Shown in pieces: positions 26,291-33,950 of a DNA stretch of 64,000 bases. The notes beneath the pieces were generated by a model. The model saw nothing but the letters and a program-made list of their open reading frames with translations, was not told the DNA's origin and made no database searches. The translations under genes and the position numbers were made by a program. Origin of the DNA: Melioribacteraceae bacterium (GTDB lineage: Bacteria > Bacteroidota > Ignavibacteria > Ignavibacteriales > Melioribacteraceae); NCBI GenBank assembly GCA_027030245.1, contig JALVFE010000020.1, positions 28,506 through 92,505 of the forward strand. Reading direction: 5' to 3'. Within the stretch, counting starts at the first letter, position 1, and every line of letters begins with the position of its first letter.

Positions 26291-26319
26291 AAAAGCCCTT
26301 GAAAACAAAGGGCTTTTTT
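26291..26319. terminator. Bidirectional Rho-independent terminator
   Basis: AAAAGCCCTT-GAAAAC-AAAGGGCTTTTTT forms a stem of nine pairs, with a T run on the plus strand and, because of the A run on the left, also on the minus strand. It serves the lipoprotein at 25572 and the fragment at 26339 that faces it. Confidence 0.9.
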
Positions 26320-26338
26320 AATATATTATTTATTCCAT

Positions 26339-27016
26339 TTATTCCCAAACAGTAATTTGCGCTGACTGGGCAGTGCTGGTCTTATACCAGTTATCTGTCA
26401 CTTCCACCGTAATATTTAATATTTTACATTTATGCTTTTCCCCGGTGTCTGGATCAAGGCACTGGGTATCTTGGCACCTGGCGGTAGGATCGCCGCAATT
26501 CATCAAATCATAAGCATAAGTATGATAATACAAATGCGGATCATTGGGATTGGGGCGTTCTTGATAGTTTCCTTGCGGCAAAATATATTTTTTGCCATCG
26601 CCCCAGTCAATGGTATAAGTATGCAAAGGCAGTTGCTCATCGGCAATATCAGTGGTAAAAGAAAATTCCACAGTGCCGCCGCCGCCTTTGATGATTTTGC
26701 CAGTGGTTTTGTTGTCTATTTTTACATTATTAATCTGCGGAGCTTGAATGTTATAACCGCCGTAAGGAACACCGGTATCATCCCAATAATCAGGAAGCTT
26801 ATGATAACGATCATTTTGCCACTCCCAAATACCATATGATTTGGCAAATAAATAGCGCAGACTTTTTTGAGCAAAATCAACATCTTTGTTGTTTACTTGT
26901 TTTTTTACTTCCGGCGCGCCCACGCAAACACCGCCGCTGCCCCCGGACAAAACATCGCCCTGATAGCAAGCTTTTCTTTGCTCTTCATTGTTGCAATAAT
27001 TGCCGTTTTCTGAAGA
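26339..27016 (-). pseudogene. 5'-truncated gene for a Cys-rich, PKD-like surface protein
   Basis: The frame is open for 225 codons from after a TGA at 27017-27019 down to TAA at 26339. It has no credible start (a TTG at 26950 would cut through a Cys-containing segment). The visible protein starts SSENGNYCNNEEQRKACYQG and continues with a helical segment (FAQKSLRYLFAKSYGIWEWQ). A PKD-like beta domain follows with HTYTIDWGDGKKY and a Cys-rich loop NCGDPTARCQDTQCLDPDTG. The left end coincides with degenerate ACGTAAG repeats, so the 5' part has probably been lost. Codon use is unlike the AT-rich neighbours, and the style resembles proteins of Patescibacteria, which is an impression only. Confidence 0.6.
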
Positions 27017-27030
27017 TCATATTTCTAAAA

Positions 27031-27196
27031 CGTTGGACGTAAGACGTAAGACGGGAAACGTAAGACGTAAAACGGGAGACGTAAGACGGGAGACGCAAGA
27101 CGTAAAACGTAAGACGTATAACGGAAAACGTAAAAACGTGAGAAATATAGCATTAGACCCATTTAATTCGCCTTTCATTCGCGCATTAGCGGCAAT
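27031..27196 (+). repeat. Degenerate ACGTAAG tandem repeat plus tail, left copy
   Basis: Roughly fifteen units related to GACGTAAGACGGGA run from 27036 to 27140, followed by a conserved tail ATTTAATTCG, CCTTTCATTCGCGCATTAGC and GGCAA. The same combination occurs at 27676-27793. The two copies bracket the higA gene in direct orientation. Confidence 0.8.
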
Positions 27197-27302
27197 TATT
27201 TTGTAAAATAATACTTGTAAATAATTAAATTTGAAATTATAAATGTAACGCTTATGATGTAAATTATGAAGATTATCATTAATATTTATTCGGGAAATTA
27301 TT

Positions 27303-27638
27303 ATGCAAAGAAAAAGACGACCGTCGCACCCAGGTGAAATATTAAAAAATTTATATTTGGTTCCTTTGAATTTAACGGTTACAAAATTATCTCAAATTCT
27401 AGGCGTTTCCCGTAAAACGTTGTCGGGAATAGTAAACGCAAAAAAATCCGTTACTCCGGAAATGGCTCTTAGATTATCAAGGGCATTCCCTAATACAACT
27501 CCGGAAAGTTGGCTGAACTTACAAAAATACTACGATATTTGGTTGATAAGCAAAAAAATAAAAGCTTGGCGGTCGGTTAAACCGGTTTCTTCTTTCGTTA
27601 GTGAGAATAAGGTCAAGTACAAATCGAAAAAGAGTTGA
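27303..27638 (+). CDS. higA: HigA-family addiction-module antitoxin (no toxin gene beside it)
   Basis: A 111-residue DNA-binding protein with the HigA signature HPGEILKNLYLVPLNLTVTK near the N-terminus and an Xre-type helix-turn-helix (KLSQILGVSRKTLSGIVNAK) at about residues 33-52, followed by ALRLSRAFPNTTPESWLNLQ. HigA neutralises the ribosome-dependent RNase HigB and represses its own promoter. The toxin gene normally lies just upstream, but 27197-27302 is too short and has no frame, so this is an orphan antitoxin. It is bracketed by two copies of a repeat, which suggests it moved here as a unit. Confidence 0.85.
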   Translation: MQRKRRPSHPGEILKNLYLVPLNLTVTKLSQILGVSRKTLSGIVNAKKSVTPEMALRLSRAFPNTTPESWLNLQKYYDIWLISKKIKAWRSVKPVSSFVSENKVKYKSKKS

Positions 27639-27675
27639 TGAAAAACTTTTACGCGAAATTATCCGGCTTGAGATA

Positions 27676-27793
27676 GTACGTGAAACGTGAGACGCAAGAT
27701 GTAAAACGTAAGACGGGAGACGCGAGACGTTAGACGTAAGATGGTCAACATGCAACCTATTTAATTCGTTTTTCATTCGCGCATTAGCGGCAA
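27676..27793 (+). repeat. Degenerate ACGTAAG tandem repeat plus tail, right copy
   Basis: About nine units (GTGAAACGTGAGACGCAAGA and relatives) and then ATTTAATTCG, TTTTTCATTCGCGCATTAGC and GGCAA. It matches the left copy at 27031-27196 with the same order and orientation. Confidence 0.8.
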
Positions 27794-27936
27794 ACATTAA
27801 AAGTTTACAATAAAGTTTTCCGTAAGTAATTGCCGATTATTTTTCAAATCTCATTATCTTTCTTCTTATATTTCCACAATAATTATCCGGTTTTCTTAAA
27901 AAACCGATTGATTTAATACTAATTACTGTTGATAAC

Positions 27937-29172
27937 ATGGAACAGAAAAAATTATTAAGAACCGTTGAAACAATTGCTTCGAAAAATTTCAAATCCATAG
28001 AAGCTATGCTGGAAGAAGTGCTGAATCAAGTTGTGGAAAACGAGGAAACCCACGTTACGGGCGGGCGCGTATGGAAACTTGATCCCGATAAAAAAGCATA
28101 CAAACTGCTTTTTCAAAAGGGAAATGTTCAAAAAATCGATCCGCAATTTGAGCTCCCGCTTAAAGAAAATCCAATATTCAAGGTCGTAACCAAAGAGCGA
28201 ACGATTCTTTCCGACGAAACAAACCAAACTCTGATAGAGAAAGGTATATTCAAGTATTCCGCTTCGGGTGTCGGATCGAAAATTAGGGTTGGTGATGATA
28301 AATATTACGAATATTTGCTTGCCGTAAACAGCGATAAAATTGACGAAACTCTCAGATACGAACTAAATATAATTGCAACGGTGCTGACGTCTAAAATACG
28401 TGAAAGAAGACTTTCCGCTACCCGGAAAAAACTGATTTCCGATATCGATAAAGCAAAGCAACTTCAAAGAAGTATTTTGCCGGAGCATAAATTAATCTTT
28501 CACAATTATGAAATATTCGGAACAACAGTTCCGGCGGAAATAATTGGAGGCGATTTCTACGATTATCTCCATATCGGTTATGATGAAGAGAGATTGGGAA
28601 TTGTGGTCGGTGACGCGGCATCCAAAGGATTAAGCGCCGCGGCGGAAGCAATGTATATTTCCGGCGCAATTCGTATGGCTGCCACTTTCCAACTTAAAAT
28701 TTCACCGATGATGTATAGAATGAACGAATTAGTCAACAAAATTTTTAGCGACGACAGATTTACAACATTGTTTTACGGTGAAATATCAAACGATTCGAGA
28801 GGTTTATTCCTTTACGCAAACGCGGGTCATAATCCGCCTATTTTTGTCGATGCAAAATCAAAGGAAATTATTTACCTTAAACCAACAGGCCCGTTACTCG
28901 GTCCGGCACCTAAATCGAAATACGAGACCGACAGTCTGAATTTTAACATCGGCGACGTTTTGGTTATTTACACTGACGGGATAGTGGAAGCGGCAAATCA
29001 GAATTTTGAATTTTATGAAGAAAAAAGATTGCAAAATATTATTCTCGAAAATTTGAATAAATCGCCTGAAGAAATTGTCTATACTATTCTCGACGATGTC
29101 GTGAAATTTTCAACAGCCGAAAGTAAATATCAAGATGATAAAACAATTGTGGTAATCAAACGGATAAAGTAA
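27937..29172 (+). CDS. PP2C-type SpoIIE/RsbU protein phosphatase with N-terminal GAF-like domain
   Basis: A 411-residue cytoplasmic protein. Residues about 10-160 form a GAF-like sensory domain, linked by a helix (IDKAKQLQRSILPE, the usual entry to the RsbU fold) to a SpoIIE phosphatase at about 190-411. Metal and catalytic motifs are present: EIIGGDFYDY, GDAASKGLSAA, NAGHNPP, VIYTDGIVEAAN and QDDKTIVV. Such enzymes dephosphorylate anti-sigma-factor antagonists in partner-switching pathways. The stop is one base before the ATG of the PduS-like gene, so the two are translationally coupled, which is an unusual pairing. No anti-sigma antagonist is seen nearby. Confidence 0.88.
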   Translation: MEQKKLLRTVETIASKNFKSIEAMLEEVLNQVVENEETHVTGGRVWKLDPDKKAYKLLFQKGNVQKIDPQFELPLKENPIFKVVTKERTILSDETNQTLIEKGIFKYSASGVGSKIRVGDDKYYEYLLAVNSDKIDETLRYELNIIATVLTSKIRERRLSATRKKLISDIDKAKQLQRSILPEHKLIFHNYEIFGTTVPAEIIGGDFYDYLHIGYDEERLGIVVGDAASKGLSAAAEAMYISGAIRMAATFQLKISPMMYRMNELVNKIFSDDRFTTLFYGEISNDSRGLFLYANAGHNPPIFVDAKSKEIIYLKPTGPLLGPAPKSKYETDSLNFNIGDVLVIYTDGIVEAANQNFEFYEEKRLQNIILENLNKSPEEIVYTILDDVVKFSTAESKYQDDKTIVVIKRIK

Positions 29173-29173
29173 T

Positions 29174-30490
29174 ATGGATTTAGCGGAAAAAATTTTTGAT
29201 GCCGGTGTAGTTGGCGCCGGAGGGGCAGGTTTTCCAACGCATGTTAAAGCGAAATCGAAAGTTGAATATATGATTGCAAACGGTGCCGAATGCGAGCCGT
29301 TAATTCATAAAGATTACGAAATAATGCTGCATCATGCAAAAGAAATTGTTGAAGGAATGGAATTGATGATGCGCCAGACTGACGCGAAAAAAGGGGTGTT
29401 CGGCATTAAATCCAAAAACGCTCTTGCCATTGAAGCAATCGAGAAATCTTATTCAAACGGGAAAATAAGAACTTTACAATTGGGCGATTTTTATCCGACC
29501 GGAGACGAATATGCATTGGTTTACGAAGCAACGGGTAAACTGATACCGCCGCACGGAATACCTTTGGACATCGGAGCTGTGGTAAATAACGTGGAAACGC
29601 TTTATAATATTTCCAGAGCCGCACGGGATATTCCGGTAACCGATAAATTCGTTTGCGTAACGGGTGAAGTAAAAAATCCTTCGACTTTTTTTGCCCCGAT
29701 TGGAATCAGTTACGGGGAATTGATTGAACATTGCGGCGGAACAACCGTTGAGGATTATGGAATCTTCGTAGGCGGTTTATTAATGGGTACATTAACATTC
29801 GATTTAGATGAAGTAGTAACCAAAACAACCACCGGATTAATAATTTTGCCAAAAAATCATTACATGATTCAAAGAATGAACCGGTCCGTAAACGATATGA
29901 ACAGAATAGGGAAATCCGCTTGCGACCAATGCAGTTATTGTACGGAGTTTTGTCCGCGTTATCTTTTGGGTTACGATGTTCAACCGCATAAGGTTATGCG
30001 TTCGCTTGAATTCACGAAATCGGGAAATGCTTTGTGGAATCAATATGCTGATTTGTGCAGTTCGTGCGGACTTTGCTCGCTTTATTCTTGTCCGGAAGAT
30101 TTGTACCCGAGGGAAGCGTGTAATCAAAGTAAAGAAGAGTTAAAAAAAGAAGGGATTAAGTATGAACAAGTAAAACCGCTCAAAGTTCATCCTATCAGAG
30201 ACGGAAGGAAAGTCCCGCTAAAACAATTGATGAAAAAATTGAATGTAACAAAATACAACGTTGCTACTCCGTTTAGAGAAGAACAGATGAATCCCGAAAG
30301 AGTAAAGATTCCGTTAAAACAACATATCGGTGCGCCGGCGGAAGCGGTGGTTAAAGCCGGTCAACAAGTTTCCAAAGGAGATTTGATTGGAAAAGTGAGC
30401 CGCGGTAATTTAGGTGCAAATGTTCACGCTTCAATTGGCGGAGAAATTAAAGAGGTAAATGATAAATATATTTTGATAGAGGGAGGTTAG
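29174..30490 (+). CDS. pduS: PduS/RnfC-like Fe-S flavoprotein (microcompartment electron carrier)
   Basis: A 438-residue protein with the RnfC/NuoF-type flavin/NADH fold at the N-terminus (VVGAGGAGFPTHVKAK, ANGAECEPLIHKDYE), an SLBB segment (VTGEVKNPSTFFAPIGISYG), and two [4Fe-4S] clusters in CDQCSYCTEFCPR and CSSCGLCSLYSCP. The C-terminal barrel-sandwich domain ends NLGANVHASIGGEIKEV. PduS in propanediol microcompartments oxidises NADH and passes electrons to cobalamin or across the shell through PduT. The BMC shell protein at 31033 supports that reading over RnfC. Only the pair is present; no other microcompartment enzymes or shell proteins lie in the window. Confidence 0.85.
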   Translation: MDLAEKIFDAGVVGAGGAGFPTHVKAKSKVEYMIANGAECEPLIHKDYEIMLHHAKEIVEGMELMMRQTDAKKGVFGIKSKNALAIEAIEKSYSNGKIRTLQLGDFYPTGDEYALVYEATGKLIPPHGIPLDIGAVVNNVETLYNISRAARDIPVTDKFVCVTGEVKNPSTFFAPIGISYGELIEHCGGTTVEDYGIFVGGLLMGTLTFDLDEVVTKTTTGLIILPKNHYMIQRMNRSVNDMNRIGKSACDQCSYCTEFCPRYLLGYDVQPHKVMRSLEFTKSGNALWNQYADLCSSCGLCSLYSCPEDLYPREACNQSKEELKKEGIKYEQVKPLKVHPIRDGRKVPLKQLMKKLNVTKYNVATPFREEQMNPERVKIPLKQHIGAPAEAVVKAGQQVSKGDLIGKVSRGNLGANVHASIGGEIKEVNDKYILIEGG

Positions 30491-30582
30491 AAGGTTAAGG
30501 TTAAGGTTAAGGTTAAGGTCAAGGTCAAGGATGAGGTTGAGATGAAGGTTGAGGTTAAGGTTGAGGTTGAGGTTAAAAGAGT
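30490..30582 (+). repeat. GGTTAA-type hexamer repeat
   Basis: A run of AAGGTT/GGTTAA hexamers, first perfect (AGGTTAAGGTTAAGGTTAAG) and then drifting to AAGGTCAAGG and GAGGTTGAGG, follows immediately after the pduS stop. It separates pduS from the broken four-helix-bundle gene. Confidence 0.9.
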
Positions 30583-30660
30583 ATAGACAGATGCTTATAA
30601 AGAAGAGAAATAAATAAAAAAAATTTTACTAAATTAATTAGTCAAAATGATTTTACAAAA

Positions 30661-31010
30661 ATGAAAGTGTGGGGAAAGGTTTTCAAATTACTAAAGCTTG
30701 TTTATGAAGTAACAAAATCTTTCCCTTCTGAAGAAAAGTTTGTATTAATTTCTGATATGCGAAGAGCAGCTAATTCTATAGCGCATAATATAGCCGAAGG
30801 TTATGGAAGATTTGAAGTTAAGGAAAAAACGAGGTTTTATAAAATTTCAAGAGGTAGTAGTTATTACCTTAAGTTTCAAATGATTTAAATTATATTTTAA
30901 GTGAATCTGATTTTAATAAATTTTTGAAATTAAGTAAAAGTATTATATCCGAGTTAGATGCTTTGATGCTTACTCACGAACATAGGAAAATGCCTTTACC
31001 TTTTACCTAA
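30661..31010 (+). pseudogene. Frameshifted four-helix-bundle protein (23S rRNA intervening-sequence family)
   Basis: Starts MKVWGKVFKLLKLVYEVTKS, then LISDMRRAANSIAHNIAEGY and GRFEVKEKTRFYKISRGSSY, the conserved pattern of the four-helix-bundle (IVP) family. After YYLKFQMI the frame stops at about 30886. The next frame picks up DLNYILSESDFNKFLKLSKS and IISELDALMLTHEHRK to TAA at 31008-31010, which is the normal C-terminus. One small indel near 30875-30884 restores a protein of about 116 residues. The gene lies between pduS and the BMC gene, is preceded by a hexamer repeat, and looks like a later insertion. Confidence 0.8.
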
Positions 31011-31032
31011 GCCTAAAAATAGGAAAATAATT

Positions 31033-31584
31033 ATGAAAATGAATTCAATTGGTTTGGTGGAACTTTCCAGTATTGCCGCCGGAATGCAAGCGGCAGATAA
31101 AATGTTAAAAACATCGGAAGTGGAATTGTTACTTTCGCGTAGTATTTGTTCGGGTAAATATATGGTAATGGTTGGCGGTGATGTTGCCGAGGTTCAAACA
31201 TCGGTTGATGCCGTTGCAGAAGCTTTGGATTACGCAATTATAGATACTTTTGTAATTCCCAACGTTCACCCGGATATATTTCCCGCCATATCCGGACATT
31301 CTTCCGTTGATAAATTGGAAGCCCTTGGTATTCTTGAAGCTTTTTCTGTTGCTTCATTAATTGAGGGGGCGGATGCGGCAGTTAAAGCCGCAAACGTTAA
31401 ATTAATAGAAATAAGATTGGCAATGGCTTTGGGGGGAAAAGCATTCTGCACCTTAACCGGAGAAGTCGCTGCGGTTACGAGTGCGGTCGAATCGGGCGCG
31501 CAAGTAATCGGCGGAAAAGGATTGTTGGTGAATAAAGTAGTCATTGCACAACCGCGAAAAGAGCTGCTCAGCGAAATGATTTAG
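31033..31584 (+). CDS. pduT: PduT-like tandem-domain microcompartment shell protein with pore cysteine
   Basis: A 183-residue protein with two BMC domains in tandem, at about residues 5-85 (SIGLVELSSIAAGMQAADKM) and 95-178 (EALGILEAFSVASLIEGADA). Such proteins form pseudohexameric trimers in the shell of bacterial microcompartments. Cys39 in SRSICSGKY aligns with the cysteine that binds a [4Fe-4S] cluster in the central pore of PduT, so it probably passes electrons through the shell. Together with the PduS-like protein just upstream it forms the known electron-transfer pair. Residues KAFCTLTGEVAAVTSAVESG of the second domain are typical. No other shell gene is present. Confidence 0.9.
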   Translation: MKMNSIGLVELSSIAAGMQAADKMLKTSEVELLLSRSICSGKYMVMVGGDVAEVQTSVDAVAEALDYAIIDTFVIPNVHPDIFPAISGHSSVDKLEALGILEAFSVASLIEGADAAVKAANVKLIEIRLAMALGGKAFCTLTGEVAAVTSAVESGAQVIGGKGLLVNKVVIAQPRKELLSEMI

Positions 31585-31628
31585 TTACAGGTATTCAATC
31601 TACCAAGGCGAGCTACAGTTTGGGGTTC

Positions 31629-31649
31629 GGTCAACTTAGCAAGTTGACC
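31629..31649. repeat. GTCAACTTAGCAAGTTGAC hairpin, copy 1
   Basis: A near-perfect palindrome with arms GTCAACTT and AAGTTGAC around AGC. The same 20 bases recur at 31934-31953. It is preceded by TTCGGTCAAC in both copies, and so the conserved unit extends a little beyond the hairpin. Confidence 0.75.
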
Positions 31650-31933
31650 TACAGTTCGGGTATTTAGTTAACTTAGAAAGTTGAGTAATTAACTTTATTC
31701 AAGCTACTGTATCAAAATTTAAAAAATCGTCATCCCGTCCGCCACGGCGGATAGTTTCGGGATCTATTTCTTAGCTGTTTTCAAAACTTAAGATACTTAA
31801 ACATTTCGTTTTAGCGGTAGACATGATATTTATGAGACAGCCCCGACAGTTTAGAATTAAGCCAATTTAATATATTGATCCAACAAAAATGTGATAGTCG
31901 AATTAGTAAGTTACGTTAAAAACATTATGATTC

Positions 31934-31953
31934 GGTCAACTTAGCAAGTTGAC
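31934..31953. repeat. GTCAACTTAGCAAGTTGAC hairpin, copy 2
   Basis: Second copy of the 31629 hairpin in the same orientation, with the same TTC left flank, about 300 bp further along. Confidence 0.75.
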
Positions 31954-32013
31954 AAACAAAAACTGTTGCATAAAAACATTAATCTTTATATTTAGAAGTT
32001 ATACTATCTAAAC

Positions 32014-32922
32014 TTAATTTTTTAATTTGCTTAAAAAATGTTCGAATTCCAATAAATAATAATTTTTATCGATAAGTTCCTTTATTTTTGGTAGCATTTT
32101 TTCCGTTTCCAATTCACCTTCTTTAATTATCTTTTTCGCAAACTTAAAATCCGCCCAACTTAACTTATTCACTTTTGGTTTTAAAATTAAATCTGCCCCT
32201 TTTAACCTTTCGTTTGACAAATGATAAGTGGAAATATCTTGAGCGCGGAAAACCACTTCTATCGCATTATTGAGCGGAGCGGTTAATTTGATATCGCGGG
32301 TAACGTCAACGGCAATCACTCTGTCGGCTCCCAATTCCCTTACTTTATTTACCGGAACGCTTTCCGCCGCATTACCGTCGATAAAAAGGGAAGAGCCGAT
32401 TTTCACAGGCGGAAATATACCGGGAATTGCCGAACTTGCCATAATTATTTTTCTTAAACCGCCGGAAGTAAAATTAACTTCTTCGCCGTTCATTATGTTT
32501 GTAGAAATTGCGGAAAATTTAACCGGGAGCGATTCAATTTTAGGATTGGGTAACAGAGAAAAAATTTTTTTCGTCACTTCTTTGCTGATAATCGAAATTT
32601 CATTTATGGCTTTTAATGCGGTTACGCGGTTCTGAATAAATTCCGCTATTTTATCGACAACTCCTTCATCATCTTTTTTATTTTCGCTCAAACTTTCCAG
32701 GTTCAATTCCTGTACAACCGGATGGTTCAATATTTCAAAAATATAATCTTCCACTTCTTGAGCATCGCGCAAATAAGCATACAACCCGCCGATAACCGAG
32801 CCCATACTGCATCCGGTTATTGCGTGTATATCGATGTTTTCCCTCTCCAAAACTTTTAAAACCCCAATGTGTGCTAGACCGCGCGCACCGCCGCCACCGA
32901 GAGCTATCCCTAATTTTGACAT
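32014..32922 (-). CDS. Patatin-like phospholipase (RssA-type)
   Basis: A 302-residue cytoplasmic or membrane-associated lipid acyl hydrolase. The oxyanion-hole motif GGGGARGLAHIG lies near the N-terminus, the nucleophile Ser39 sits in GCSMGSVIGG (G-x-S-x-G), and the dyad Asp is in LFIDGNAAESVPV, where the usual DGG/DGA is DGN. The length and motif spacing fit the RssA/NTE group of bacterial patatins. It is the last gene of the cfa-cmoA-cmoB run on the minus strand, 65 bp behind cmoB. With a cyclopropane synthase in the same operon a role in membrane lipid turnover is reasonable, but the substrate is not known. Confidence 0.9.
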   Translation of the reverse strand: MSKLGIALGGGGARGLAHIGVLKVLERENIDIHAITGCSMGSVIGGLYAYLRDAQEVEDYIFEILNHPVVQELNLESLSENKKDDEGVVDKIAEFIQNRVTALKAINEISIISKEVTKKIFSLLPNPKIESLPVKFSAISTNIMNGEEVNFTSGGLRKIIMASSAIPGIFPPVKIGSSLFIDGNAAESVPVNKVRELGADRVIAVDVTRDIKLTAPLNNAIEVVFRAQDISTYHLSNERLKGADLILKPKVNKLSWADFKFAKKIIKEGELETEKMLPKIKELIDKNYYLLEFEHFLSKLKN

Positions 32923-32987
32923 AAATTTTCCTCTGATTAATGAATTTCCATAACTTAAATATATATAAAACTTGCAACCTGATTTTG

Positions 32988-33950
32988 TTATTTAACGGCA
33001 AGAACAATTGCTCTTTCCGGTGCGGGATATCCTTCTATGGTTTTTGTCCGGTCGGCCGGATCTAAAAAATCGGAAAACGATTCGTACTCCATCCACTCGG
33101 TTTTCCGTTGTTCACCAGTTGTTGTTTTTGAAACATCGATTAACCTAATATCCCGGTACATATTTTCCGCCAACCATTCTTTCAATAAACTTATCGAAGG
33201 AATGTTTTTAACGTTACGCATTTTTGCGTATCTTCCTTTAGGTTGAAGAAGATTCGAATAACTTTCGTTTATAACAAGCGTTTCAAGTACAAGTTCTCCG
33301 CCGGGTTTTAACAGCTTATGAATATTGTTCAAATGGTTTAACGGGTCTTTCTGATGATATAAAACCCCCATTGAGAAAACGGTATCGTAGATTTCATGAG
33401 TTAAAGGGAAATTCTCGAATCTGAGTGGTATAACCCAAACGGGAATATTCCCCAAATATTTTTTTACCGAAAGAAATTGAGCGGTGTAGAGTAAATAGGA
33501 ATCCAATCCGGTGACCGATTCCGCACCGGCGCCCAACATCTTCAAGGCAAAGTAACCGTTACCGCTCCCGATATCCAAAACGGTTTTGCCTTCAAGCGGT
33601 TTGATTTTATCCTTCAATCTGTTCCACTTCCAATCCGACCGCCATTCGGTATCGATGAAAATTCCAAAAAGCTCAAAAGGACCTTTCCGCCAAGGCATTA
33701 ATTGTTTCAAACTGTTTTTTAAAAAATCGAGTGTTCCGGAATCCGTATCGGACTGTTTACCGATTATGATTTTATCGCTTAGCAAATCGATTGCAGAAGG
33801 AGAAATATCAGGAAGATTTTTAATCAACTTATTCCATTTTTCCCAATCGGCGCTTGCAAGTGATTGCTTGATTTGATTTTTAACCGTTTCGGTTTCTCCG
33901 GCGGAAAAGTAACGATTAATGAAAGCGTAAAATTCATCGAAGTAATTCAT
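32988..33950 (-). CDS. cmoB: tRNA U34 carboxymethyltransferase CmoB
   Basis: A 320-residue SAM-type enzyme (E. coli CmoB has 323) that transfers the carboxymethyl group of carboxy-SAM to 5-hydroxyuridine at tRNA position 34, giving cmo5U. The family-specific segment MPWRKGPFELFGIFIDTEWR is followed by SDWKWNRL. The Rossmann motif is VLDIGSGNGYFALKMLGAGA, and FSMGVLYHQKDPLNHL and KGRYAKMRNVKNIPSI are also typical. It overlaps the end of cmoA by four bases (ATGA), so translation is coupled. The pair widens wobble reading in split codon boxes. Confidence 0.95.
   Translation of the reverse strand: MNYFDEFYAFINRYFSAGETETVKNQIKQSLASADWEKWNKLIKNLPDISPSAIDLLSDKIIIGKQSDTDSGTLDFLKNSLKQLMPWRKGPFELFGIFIDTEWRSDWKWNRLKDKIKPLEGKTVLDIGSGNGYFALKMLGAGAESVTGLDSYLLYTAQFLSVKKYLGNIPVWVIPLRFENFPLTHEIYDTVFSMGVLYHQKDPLNHLNNIHKLLKPGGELVLETLVINESYSNLLQPKGRYAKMRNVKNIPSISLLKEWLAENMYRDIRLIDVSKTTTGEQRKTEWMEYESFSDFLDPADRTKTIEGYPAPERAIVLAVK

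Larger units (their letters stand above)
31585..32013. other. Non-coding region with dispersed hairpins
   Basis: About 430 bases without a gene between the converging BMC and patatin genes. It holds the hairpin GGTCAACTTAGCAAGTTGAC at 31629-31648 and again at 31934-31953, a degenerate third copy (AGTTAACTTAGAAAGTTGAG) near 31667, and at 31729-31766 a short relative of the 2611/3263 repeat family. No clean terminator with a T run was identified. Confidence 0.65.

Noticed and set aside
26432..26839. 135-codon plus-strand frame opposite the PKD-like fragment
   Set aside because: The minus-strand frame has recognisable protein features (HTYTIDWGDG, Cys-rich loop); the plus frame does not.
27031..27140. 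CRISPR array from the ACGTAAG repeats
   Set aside because: Units are 7-14 bp without unique spacers of constant length.
29174..30490. RnfC of a complete Rnf complex
   Set aside because: No rnfABDEG genes follow; the adjacent tandem BMC protein with a pore cysteine fits PduS better.
30490..30582. CRISPR array or telomere-like array from the GGTTAA repeats
   Set aside because: The units are contiguous hexamers with no spacers, drift quickly, and are short; this is a simple-sequence tract.
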